13,061 nucleotides of DNA from Ochromonadaceae sp. CCMP2298. Lineage: Eukaryota; Sar; Synurophyceae; Ochromonadales; Ochromonadaceae. The DNA lies in the NCBI GenBank assembly GCA_026770595.1, contig MU633548.1, forward strand, positions 20,032-33,092, in the 5' to 3' direction. Each line of letters starts with the position of its first letter. Position 1 is the stretch's first letter. Made by a program: the position numbers and the translations under genes. Below are positions 1 through 12,200 of the stretch, one piece after another. Under the pieces are notes generated by a model. It worked only from the letters and a program-made list of their open reading frames with translations. It was not told the origin of the DNA and searched no databases.

Positions 1-288
1 ATAATTTGTTCCATCAAATGTTATTGCCAAGTGATGCCAACTTCCGTCATTTATGGTTGCTGTTGAAACAAAATTTGTCCCACTCTGAGTAAAAATGGCT
101 TTTCCAGTTGCATCCACTCCTAATGCAAATAGTTGGTTTGCGCTATTTGCTCCATAAGAGAAAAAATATACGTTCCCCGTTACAGTAGTATTTACCCACA
201 TTTCAACCGTACGGTTGGCAGTTCCAACAGGCAAGAGCACATCGTTAAAGCCTACATAATCATCAACACCATCAAAACTCATCGCATA
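1..288 (-). other. LamG/ConA-like module 12 (cut by the window edge)
   Basis: Residues about 4258-4353, the N-terminal half only. It opens YAMSFDGVDDYVGFNDVLLP, then TVEMWVNTTVTGNVYFFSYG, and reaches SWHHLAITFDGTNY at the window edge (Trp at 37-39). The remaining strands and the E-V-R-I-W motif must lie beyond base 1. The YFFSYGANS segment also occurs in module 4. Confidence 0.9.
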
Positions 289-3200
289 ACCTGGGAATGA
301 TTCAGTTGTGGCGAACTCCACTGGTGAAACACTTGTAGAATCTTCAGCTCCATTAACAGGAGTTACTCTAAAGAAATACTTGGTATCTACTCCAGCATTA
401 AAAGTATAAGAACCAGCATCGGCAGCTATTGTATTATCTACTATTTGAACATTAGTAGTAAAGTCGTAATCATCGGCTCGCTCTAGCAAATATCCAGTTT
501 CATCAGTCGCATTATCCGTCCAGTCAATGGTAATATCTGTTGGTGAGGTGGCATAGGCAACCACTTCTGTTGGAGGTGGGGCTGGGGCTTGGATCATAGC
601 AGCTGAAGGGATCCACTCATTTCCAGTCATGCCGTTCAAAGTTCCGTCTAGAAGACGGATACTGGAAAGATTCGCTAATTTGGACGATCCAGCTAATTCA
701 TCAAACTGGTAATAGGCAATCAATCCTTGTTCACTACCGTCCAACGTTTTATATAATTGATCATTGATTTCTGTAATGGTTCGTTCGTCATCCCAGATTC
801 GCACCTCGTCCATAAGGCCTTCCATATTGAACCCACCTGAACTTCGATCTCCAATGGTTAAGAATCCAGAAGCATAACTTGGTGTGCCAAGTGCAGCCAC
901 GGAACCAGCATTTACATCTTCTACTCCATCCACATAAATAGTTCCATCACCTGGACCTCTATATACGAACGCAGCATGATGCCATGTACTATCATTATAG
1001 GATCCATTCGTTTGCATCCCTCCATTTACATTGAGACCTAATTTATCTCCAGAAAACTGTTGTACGGAGTATTCTGTATTCCCTGTTCCCTTCTCTACAA
1101 AGATCTTGTTCCCAGTGACATTGGTATTGAACCAAAATTCAATAGTGAAGTCGCCTGTTGGTTCTATCGCATCATTGTCAAAGATTCTGACATGTTCTGT
1201 CCCTGTAAATGGTAAGGCATTACCAGGTTGAACCATAAACGCATTAGATGTAAAATAGGCACTTTCAGAACCGCCAAAATCTGTTTTAGCTCTGTAGAAA
1301 TACTGTGTTCCCTCTGTCAGAGATACATTAATATCTACTCCTCCGGATGTACCTACACTCACATTTTGAGAAATAAATGAACCAAAATTAGGATCAGTTG
1401 ATGTATCCACAATCAGGTCAACAGCTCCCGATGGAGTTACCAAGTTTGGTGTAAAGCCAGCCGTAGTAACATTGGTGGCATTAAGGACTGTTGGTGGCGC
1501 AATCGTGTTCACAAACAACGAAATTCTTCCACCATTGAAATCATCGGTTCCTGTCATCAATAGGTCTAAGTCGCCATCATTGTCGTAATCACCCCAATCA
1601 ACAGTAGAATAGAGGTAATGATCAATTTGTAAATCAGCATTCACAAAAATTCCGGTATTGTTAGTATAGATGGTAGTAGTAGGGTCATTGGTTGCACCTG
1701 AACCATTGATTACTATGTCAAGGTCCCCATCACCATCATAATCTCCCCAAGCTGCTTCTCCTTCTGCATTCTCCAAAAGTCCTGCTGTGATGTCCGCAAA
1801 AGAGCCGGCATTATTTTGATAAATGATAGGCGCATTATCTGTGTTAGATCCAGAAACAAGTAAATCGAGATCATTGTCATTGTCATAATCTCCCCAGTTG
1901 ACACTTCCTAAAACCTTTCCTTCCAGTCCTGCTACAATATCCGTGAATACTCCATCGTCATTGCGATATATGGTTGTGATTATAGAAGCATTAGCACTGG
2001 TATACCCACTGCTCACAATGTCTAAATCCCCGTCATTATCATAATCTCCCCATGAGATATCGCCTTTATAAGTACCCACCAATCCAGCACTATGATTGAC
2101 AAACGTGCCGCCATCGTTTCGATATAAATTGGTTGTTGCATTATTTGAACCGTCAATTTGACCTTGAACAAGAAGGTCTAAATCTCCATCATTGTCAAAG
2201 TCACCCCAATCTGCCTCAGCGAAAGCAACTGCTTGGAAGCTAGAATCAACCGCATTAAAAGTACCGGCATTATTTTGATATAACATGGCCGAACGAATAC
2301 CTGATCCATCAAACCCAGTTACAAATAGATCAAGGTCTCCATCATTGTCATAATCGCCCCAATCCGTACTGCCCTCATAAACGCCTTTGAGAGTACTTCC
2401 AATATCCGTAAATGAGCCACCAGAGTTATTAAAAATCTTGGTAATGGCAAACGTGTAATCAAAATCCCATCCGCTGACAACAATATCTAAGTCCCCATCA
2501 CCATCATAATCTGCCCAAGCAGCTGCTCCATCTACCACTCCTTCTAATGCAGTAGTATCTTTTATAAACGCTCCTTCAAAAGGCGCACTAGCAGGTACAA
2601 AGCTGAAACTTATTGGCACTGCCAATTCTGTTCCCGTTCCTTTCAGATTATCTGTGACAGTAACGGTGACCCTCTCACCCGCAAGAAAATCAAAGTCGGG
2701 ATTGAATGTAATGGCAGAAGTGCCTCCACCAGTAAACGATCCCTGAATTGTTCCTGAATGACTTCCTCTTACTACAATATTCGAATCCAATGATGCTGCA
2801 TCCACATTTGCATCGAATGTCATTTGAATGTTGGAAGTTCGTGCCACATTGTGTTCGGAATTCGTAGGGGTACTTGATAAAAGATTCATTGGTGTACCTA
2901 GTGGAACACTTGAAGCAAGGAATGCTGCTCCTCCAATTAAATCTCCATCATTATTATTAGCACTGCGATCTACTGTAGTCAGTCCTGTATTTTCATCAAA
3001 CGGATAATAAGCAACCAAATTAGGATCAGACATTGCCGCTTCGGAGAAACGATCCGAGAAGTCGGTAAGTGGAATATCATAAACCTTAAACTCATCTATA
3101 ACAATATCAGAATAGCCGTAGCGATCATAACCCAAAATAAGATCTGCGCTACCCGCTTCCAATTCAGTAAACCCATTATTAGTAATGGATGATAGTGTAA

Positions 3201-6200
3201 CCTGTTGATCATTCAGATAAATTTTGATCTTGTCACTATCCGTGATTCCAGTATTGTCATAAACAATGGCAATATGGTTCCAAACCCCCACTTGTATGAT
3301 ATCACTATTTGTAGATGCGTACAGTTGGTTGCCGCTAAGGTTGTTATACATCTCCAAAGTCAAATCATCATTTCCATTGGTAGCCGTACCCTGAAGCTTT
3401 GCCACTATAAAATCATCTGTGGGGGTAGAGTAACCAAAAATAGGTTTATCGTCTACAAGCGTATCAAACTTGAACCATGTCTGTAAGGTGAATTGCCCTA
3501 GTCCACCTAAATCAATCTCAGCTTCCACATAATCATCTACTCCATCAAAACTCATCGCATAGCCAGGGAATACCTCAGTGGTAGCAAACTCAACTGGAGA
3601 AACACTTGAGGAATTTTCAAACCCATTAGTAGCTATGAGGCGGTAGAAATATCCTTGATCTACACCAATTGCTTCTGTATGACTTGTACTGTTTGCAGGA
3701 ATTCCTGCAAACACGACAGTCGAATCTGGGAAGTTGTAGCCAGTTGACTGCTCTAGTGAAAATGCTATTTCGTTGTTTGAATTATCAATCCACTCAAAAG
3801 TGATCTCAGAATCAGAACTTGCATAAGCAATGAAATTGGAAGGAGCTGCAGGCGCATTTGTACTTGTCATTGCTCCTGATGTGACCCAGTTAGATCCAGC
3901 AAATTGCTTCGCAAAACCTGTCATGGTTCCATCATTTCCATTTCCAGTTAGATCCTTCAATTCAGGGGCAACTATTCCCGTATTGTCGGCACCACCATCT
4001 CCTTCGTCCATACGATAGTAAGCCACTAAACCAGGCTCAGTACCTGTGAGGGTAGTGAATTGGTTCGATTGAATTTCAGCTAAACTACGATCGCCATTCC
4101 AGATGCGTACTTCATCCAATTGACCTACATATGCGCCTACGCCATTGTTGTAAGAGCCCAATTCAAAATTTGCAGTATTTGACACATCTCCAGCTAATGC
4201 GCCGCTAATATCGAGAACGCCATCAATATAAATGTATCCTACACCTGACACTCTTTTACAAAGGACATGATGCCAGCTATTATCGCTCCCTGCAGCAGTT
4301 GAAGTCAATGCAACTCCTCCAATTTCAAAATAGATCTTATCCCCTGCAAGAGCGGCGCGCCACCAAGTAGCATCCCCATTTCGTTTAGAAATTATGGCCT
4401 TATTGGTGGTGGATGATTTCATCCAAAACTCCATGGCAAAGTCCCCTGTTCCAAAATTCATTGATGCGGGATTGGGAATACTAACAAAATCACCCGCCCC
4501 ATCAAAATCCAATGCGCTACCTGCTCCTTCAAAAAATTCAACTATTTCAGAGTTGGGGCTTACATAGCTACTATCCTGAAGATAAATCCGTGCGTAATAT
4601 TTGGTATTTGAAGTCAATGAAATTCCAGTAACCGCACCGGAAGAATCGGATCCACTACCCACTAAGTAATTGGAAACAATAGAATTTCCATCAAAACCGA
4701 TGGAATCATTGATATCAACATATATATCTCCTTGATATGAAGACCTCCAGTTTACCTGAAGATTACTTGCATTTGCAGCAGATACTGAATGCAAGTTAGG
4801 AATCTGTGCGCCAGAGGTCTCCCACTCTGTACCTGCCATATTGATGAGTGTTCCATCTAGACCATTTCCTGATAAATCTGGTAGATCAAGTCCTGCCGAC
4901 TGGTCGAATTTGTAGTAAGCAACTAGTCCTTGCTCATTGCCTAGTAATGATGAATATTGGCTTGACTGAATCTCTCCAATCGTTCGCTCATCATTCCAGA
5001 TCCTCACTTCGTCCAATGCTCCATCCAGGTTAAATGCACTTCCTGATCTTCCTCCAATTGTGAGCTCTCCATCATGAGTGACGTAATCAGGGATGCCTAG
5101 CGTATTAGTTGCTCCATTCGTTTCATCAACTCCATCTATATAAATAGTGCCGTCAGAAGCACCTCTATATACCACAGCAATATGATGCCAACTACCATCA
5201 TTGACAGAAATGTTAGACTCCAGTCCTCCATTTCCAAAATTCATGTAAACATGATCATTAAACTGCTGAATAGACCATTCGAGGTTATTTGTCCCTTTCT
5301 CCAACCATACTGTACCCACAGTTGCATTGGTTTTTATCCAAAATTCAACAGTGAAAGGTCCGCCTAAATCAAACAAAGGATCATGTGAAATTGAAACATA
5401 ATCGCTTTCAAGAAATGGTAATGCGTTCATTGGACGATTAGCTACAATACTAAACTGAGTCGCAGTTCCACTATAGTTTCCTGTTAAATCTGTGGCAACA
5501 GAGTCCAATACATCTACCAAAACGGAACCAGTTGATATTGGCGTAATGTCAGCTGTGAATACGATAGTATCACTTGTTAAGAAATTAGATGTAACACCAT
5601 TGGCAACAGTGATATCCGAGATATCAAAGTTCGCCACCTTTTCATCAAAAGTGATCGTAATTGGAAAAGGTGAAAGTGTTGTTGTTCCAGATTCAGAACT
5701 TGAAATAATTGCAGAAGGACTTGCTGTATCTAAAGTATCCGCTTCAGCTACTGTATGAGTAGCGACAACCCAATCATTCGCAAAGTCCATATTCGTAAGG
5801 ACGCCATTATTGACATTGATGGAATTATCCGTTAATGAATCTGAGTTTGGTCCATCTGAGAAGCTATAGTAAGCCAATAAGCCTGGCTCCAAGCCATTCA
5901 ATTCTTTATCCTTGAAGGCTGAAATTTGAGAGCTGTTTCTTACTGTATTCCAAATTCTCAATTCGTCTAACTGACCTGGGAAAAACAACGAACTATTGCC
6001 CCTTGCACCTATCTTGAAATCAGTAGTAGATGTACTTATAGGTGTTGATAATGGATTAGATCCATTGTTTGTTGGTGTATAAGCAGTCCCATTGACATAG
6101 ATCTGAGCATAAGAATTTACGGGATCGTACACACAAGCGATATGATTCCAAGTATTAGGCAAAAAGCTGCCGTTCGGAATATCCAAATATACTTGTGTAG

Positions 6201-9200
6201 CTGGGATAAATCGGATATTATCATTTCCTCCATTACCAGCGGTGTGAATTTCTAGTTCTTCATTTCCTTTCCCTGTCATGAAATGAACCTGCGATCCAGC
6301 TCCAGTCCAATAGACCATTGCTTCCATCGTAACAGCTGACAATGATGTGAAATTATGACCTGCTACCGTGACCACATCATCCGTGCCATCAAAATCAAGC
6401 ACATAGTTGGCATCTTCGCTGGCAGCCAATGCAAATACATATGCAGGCTCATCAGCATCGTCATTATCTACTGTTACATTGGCTGTCTTTGTTCCGCCAG
6501 TACTTGGTCCAGTAAATGTTACATCAAAAGAGACCGAGTCCCAAGGAAAAATTGTGAGAGGGAAACCATGGCTCGATGTGATTGCAAAATCAGCACCATC
6601 CTCAGAGATATTGGTTACACTTAAGTCTTCTATTCCCCTATTAAATATGGTATATGTTTTGGCAATTGATCCGCCACTTGGAGCTTGCCCAAAATCGGTC
6701 TCATCTGAGACGTCTGGTGTAGCATCTCCATCTACAATCACATTACCATTTCCTCTAATTGTTATCTCATTATCTATGTCAGCAACAACCGTTGAGCCCA
6801 CCCAGTTGGAGCTCGTCCCTGTTAAGTCAAATGGTCCATTTAATGTGCCATCTCTTCCGTTTGGAGATTGATCAACAAGGACATTAATACCTGCATTGCT
6901 GCCATCGGCCACCCCTTGATTGAAGGTGTAGTATGCATAAAGGTTCGCTTCGTTACCTGTTAATCCTGTAGTCGCATCCGTATAAATCTGAGCAGGAGTT
7001 CTTGCCTCATTCCAGATGGCCAACTCATCTATTTCTCCATTGAAAAATGCTGTACCTCCTGATATAAATGGATTTGCTCCTATGTAGGCTTCATTAGATG
7101 CTTGATAAACTAAGTTTCCTGTTTGTTCTGCATAGGCCACTTCTGTTCCATTTAAATAGAGCATAATGCTTGCGCCATCATACACCCCTGCCACATGCAC
7201 CCACTGATTAATAAAATCTGTGTTGATGTCAATGGCGTATTGAATCGAAGCATAACCGTCCGCTGATGTCGCAAATTCAATGTAATTAGGTCCTTGAAAA
7301 AACAATGCCATTTCAGGTAGAGCACTTGCTTCTTGTTGTGCATATATTCTTGTGAAATTAGAATTGGTATTGACCCAAGCTTCTACCGTAAACTGATCCG
7401 TTACCTCATCGAAAGTCGGGATATCTACGTAATCATCTGAACCATCAAATGAAAGTGCATTGTCTGTTGATTCGGTTACAATGTCAAATATTACTGCTTC
7501 TGCTTGAGTGTTTGGTGCTCCTTCATCATCTTCTGCAAGCACATAAACGTCGTAATTTGTACCGATCGTGAGACCCGTAATGTTGTCTATTACATCAGAA
7601 GTAATCAGGGAAACAGGGAAATTAGATGCTACTACCGCAGCACCACCAAGTCCGTCTGTTCCAGCCTTTATATCGTCATTTGAAGGCACAGTGGCTCCAT
7701 CAGGTAATACCACGTAATACACTGTTCCTTCTTCATTCAGTTGTACAGTCAGGTCGAAATCATTCTGCGTAATGTTTGTAATTGTCGGATAACCTGCGAC
7801 AAAAGCTGGAGCGAAAATATCCAAATCCCAAGCTGTAGAGCTTGTCCAAGTCGCTGGAGTTCCAACTAATGTTCCATCTAAACTATTGGTAGTTCTATCA
7901 AACAGAGTCGTCCCTGATGCAGAATTAAAATCGTACGACACTACTAATCCTGATTCAACTGTTAGTGTACTATATGCGTTACTTATGATTTCATCTTGTG
8001 TTCTAGCTACATTCCAAATACGCAAATTGTCCAGCTCACCGTTCCATACAAGGTTGCCTCCTGAATGATCGCCTATTTTAAAAGCTGACAAATCCATTGT
8101 TAGAGGAGCACTGGTAGTATCGATTAATTCACCATCCAAGTAGAGCGTTAGCAACGTGCCGGAATAGACTCCAGCAGCGTGGTGCCAACTCCCGTCTGTA
8201 TAGGTTGCTGGATCTGAAACTACACTTGAAAGACCATTTACTCCAAAAAGTACTGAATTAGAATTCACTTTTAACTGCGCCTGCGCTCCTGCACCACCTA
8301 GGTGATCACCAAGCGCTATCATCATACGATGATCGGTTGCACTTGTCTTAAACCATGTTTCAAATGTGAAATCATTGGTGATTTGGCCCGTCAGATCAGG
8401 TCCTTGAACATAATTGCCCGCTACTCCATCAAATAAGAGCGAATTATTCGGCACATAGTCATCCACAATCGTATAGTAACCATCAGCAATCGTTGCAGCA
8501 TCTCCTGTGAAACTGATGGTATTTCCGTCCACAACAGATACCGAAGAAAATTCTGAAAAGGGACCTGAATTGGCAGCCCTGTACGCCAATGCATAATTGG
8601 CTGATTCCATGGTTAATCCTGCTTCTGTAAAGTCAAAAGTCACTGTCGCTAAGCCACCTGTCCCTATCGTAGTAATGTCCGTTACATCTACATACCAGCT
8701 TCTTGCCCATCGGTTCGTATAACCTGAAGGAAGATCGGACTGCACTATTGCGTGAGCTGTGCCATCATGACCAGCAAACATGTAATCTCCATTGTCTTGT
8801 AAGAAGCCACTATTGGTTACGATAACCCCACCAGCATTTCCTTCTGGATCAGATCCATCTGCCTCTTTTCCTATACCAATCACGTCAAAGTCAAACTCCC
8901 CATTGGGCGAGGTGTCACCGGCATATAAATCTAGTGCATGTGCAATGTTGTATTTGGAGGCTAGATAGTTTTCCAGTATTGTCCTCGAAGCAGTATTAAG
9001 TGCTTCGTTGTAAAAGATGACTTCATAAATATCTCCGTTGAAGCCTAATCCTGCATCGGCAGATAGTGCTCCAACTGATCCATTGACAATAGTCGTATTT
9101 GGAACACTCGTTCCTAAACCGTTTTCGCCTAGGAGGTTCCCATTAACAAACATCTCTGCATTATTAAGAATACCACTCGTGTAAACCCCTGAGAACAAGA

Positions 9201-12200
9201 AAGCAGATGCCGGTGAAACCGAGGAAGGAGAACTTGTCACGCCACTGCCCTGCATTTCCAGAATCAACGCGTCACTAGGGTCAATTCCCACTGCAAATCT
9301 ATTTGTTGGACTATTTGCTCCGTAAGAGAAAAAATATTGCTGACTTCCAGGTGATGATGGATAGTCCCCTACAATGATGACCGATCTGCCATTCGCTCCA
9401 GCAGCAAGATTAGTTGCACTAAAATCGAGTTCTTGAGAACCGTTGAAATTTATTTTAGCAAGCCCGTTTTGACCACCCACTTGATACAATGGTGCAACTC
9501 CTGAAGATAGAATACTACCATATCCACTGTCATCATTCCATTGATTTACGGGACTGGTATCCACTGCAGGAGTGACTCCAGCATCTGAATAAACGCCATC
9601 TTGCGCCTTTAACCACAGCGTAAGACTGGAAGCTCCATCAGTTTCCCCAACACCACCAGGACCGGTTGATCCAATAGCCTCAGTAGGGTCTATGTAGCTC
9701 AAAACAACTTGTGTCGCGGTATAATTAACAGACCAATTGGCGTCCGGTAAATTTTCCGTTGTGAATGTTCCTGAAATACTCGTAGCATCAATAATGACAA
9801 ATTGATCGCCACTAATTGGCGTATAACCTAAAGTCACATTCAATGTTCCACCAAGAAAGGCCGTGCCTCCTACGGTTATTTGATCATACTGTGTACAGGC
9901 TATGGTTCCATCTATTTCTGTTTCAAGTACACCTGAGTTGGTGAAGTCTGCGACGAAATTGGCACAGCCTGGAGATGCTCCAGGGGCTATTGTCCCTTCT
10001 AAAGGATTGGTGAAATTGTTATTGACAGTAAAGAATCCCTTCAATGTTCCCTTGTTTACGAATGATCCCGTTGGTGACGCGAGGATCGTTCCTGCATCAA
10101 AGAAGAAAACGCCGTTATTAACAAAAGAACCAGAAGGAGCATTTATTCCAGTCCCATTTGAGACCGTAACGGTCCCATTATTAGTGAATGTAGCACTGTT
10201 TGTCAACTGAACCGAATTAGAGCTTAGGTTGAGAATAAGGTTTGCACCAGGTGCCACTTGAAAGTCGTTGGCATTCATTATCAAATCTTGCGTTTCCAAA
10301 ATGTCTGAGTTGATCGATACAACTACATTTTCTGTTACGTTATTAGCTGTTGGCACTATACCTCCACACCAGTTGCTTGGGTTATTCCAATCACTATTCG
10401 CAGTGCCGATAAATTTACCATTAGGTGCACAGGTAGGAACTGTAGATGTAATCCAATCGGAAGAGGCTCCTGCAAAATCAAAATTGGTAAGTGTTCCATC
10501 ATTTCCGTTTCCTGTCAAGTCAAATAGATCAGTTCCTGAATCTTCATTAAAATCATAAGAAGCTATCAATCCACTCGCTGTTTTGATTGAATTGGTTAAG
10601 TTTCCTAGAATTTGTGTTTTTGAGCGAGCTACGTTCCAAATTCTTACATCATCTATTTGCCCATTGAAGTAGTTTCCTGCTGGTGCTACTGAGGTTAGTC
10701 GTCCAAATTCAATTGGATTTGCGGTATTGGCGTATGATGTGAACCCTCCACTGATTGTTTCAGAACCGTCCTCTGTGCCATTCACATAAACACGTACAGT
10801 AGTTCCATCAAATGAAGCCGCAAGATGATACCATTGACCTGAAACTAAGGTGGTTGAAGCAGTTCCATTTACTCCTGTCCAAGCACTAGCGTCATTCAAC
10901 ACCATAAATCTTAGCTTACTACTTTGAACTCCGAGAATAAAATCACCATTGGTAAGAGATGAACCTCCTCGTCCAATTAAATCTTTTATTCCAGTTGGGT
11001 CCACATTAAAATAAAACCAACCTTCTATAGTCATTGTCGACAAGTCAAAGGATGGATCATCCGCTATTTGAACAATATCATCCGTTCCATCAAAGTCTAG
11101 CGCATTTTCTGGCGCGATGTAGTCAATGCTAAACTGAGTAGCGGCATTATTGCCATTTCCGGTAAGGTCAGTGGCTACTCCTGAAGCTACATCAATGGTA
11201 AGAAATCCTCCAACTGATGGCGCAACATCAGCAGTGAAGACAATGTTGTCACTAGTAGCAAAGTTGGATGCGACACCATTCCCAACTGTGATATCATCTA
11301 AATCAAAATTGGCTACCTCCTCATTAAAGGTGAAGGTAAATGGAATCGTATTTAAAGTTGTTGTTCCTGATTCCGAACTGCCTATTGTAACTGTTGGGTT
11401 GGTGACGTCTAGTGCCAAAGGAGCTGCGACACCATGAGTCGCTGCTACATAATCAGTCGCATTGTCCATTAGATTCATCATTCCTGTGTTACCGTTTCCA
11501 GATAAATCGGGAATGGTATTGTCTCCAGAACCATCTGAGAAATTATAGTAGGCGGCAAGTCCAGGCTCACCTCCATTTAGTTCCACATCTTTGAAAGCGC
11601 TGATTTGAGCGGCTGACCTTGCGACATCCCAGATGCGTACTTCATCAATTTGACCTTCAAAACTGGCAGCTCCCGCACCCTGCTGGTTAATCGCAATATA
11701 TATTTCAGAGCCGGTGATATCCAGACTATTAACTGCCGCTACTGTTTCTTCCAAATTACCATCTACATATACTTTCAGTTCAGCACCATCATAGGTCATG
11801 GCCAGGTGATACCAGGTATTTATAGTCGGATTCATAGTCGTTACTGTAGCAGTAGTCACCGTTGGGCCAACTCCTTCATTTACTACTGTGGCATAAAATT
11901 GATTTAATGCTTCACTCCAACCTAAATTAAAATCTCGGTTGGATACATTCCACTTACCAATCATATTTTGCGTACCGAAGGGAGTCGTTAGGGTTGATAA
12001 GTTCACCCATGCTTCTGCTGTGAATTCGGTATTTAAGGTAGTTTTACCTGTGGTCACATATCCAATTGTCGCCTCAAAATCTAAGGCGTAGTTAGGAACT
12101 GCCTGAATAGTGAAATCTGCATCACTTATATCATCCACACCCTGTGTGATATTGGAAACTTTAATACTTGATTGAGAAGAATAGTCGGCGGTCACAGTCC

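Noticed and set aside
1713-1904. Small minus-strand open frames at 1713-1904 and 7152-7343
   Set aside because: They are in a different frame from the long coding frame, lie inside the VCBS array and LamG module 6, and have no protein-like features.
1564-2517. Regularly spaced near-identical 33-base units, possible CRISPR array
   Set aside because: The units encode the W-G-D-Y-D-x-D-x-D-L-D loop in frame. The spacers also encode related strands, and the spacing varies in multiples of three. It is a protein repeat, not CRISPR.
1510-2592. RTX-type calcium repeats of a toxin
   Set aside because: The motif is D-Y-D-x-D-x-D-L-D at about 51-residue spacing, typical of FG-GAP/VCBS. The nine-residue G-G-x-G-x-D-x-x-x pattern of RTX proteins is absent.
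6407-6871. Plus-strand open frame of 154 codons
   Set aside because: It lies opposite the choice-of-anchor-D domain and its LamG neighbours, which read as clear protein on the minus strand. The plus-strand translation is rich in Ser, Val and Pro, as expected from antisense of Gly/Asp/Asn/Thr-rich codons, and shows no domain.
9902-10558. Two plus-strand open frames (9902-10210 and 10268-10558)
   Set aside because: Antisense shadows of the beta-helical domain and the end of LamG module 3. They show no recognisable product.
11150-11437. Plus-strand frame similar to another at 5492-5758
   Set aside because: The two resemble each other only because both lie antisense to the two related Ig-like domains on the minus strand. 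This is useful as an echo of the duplication, not as a gene family.
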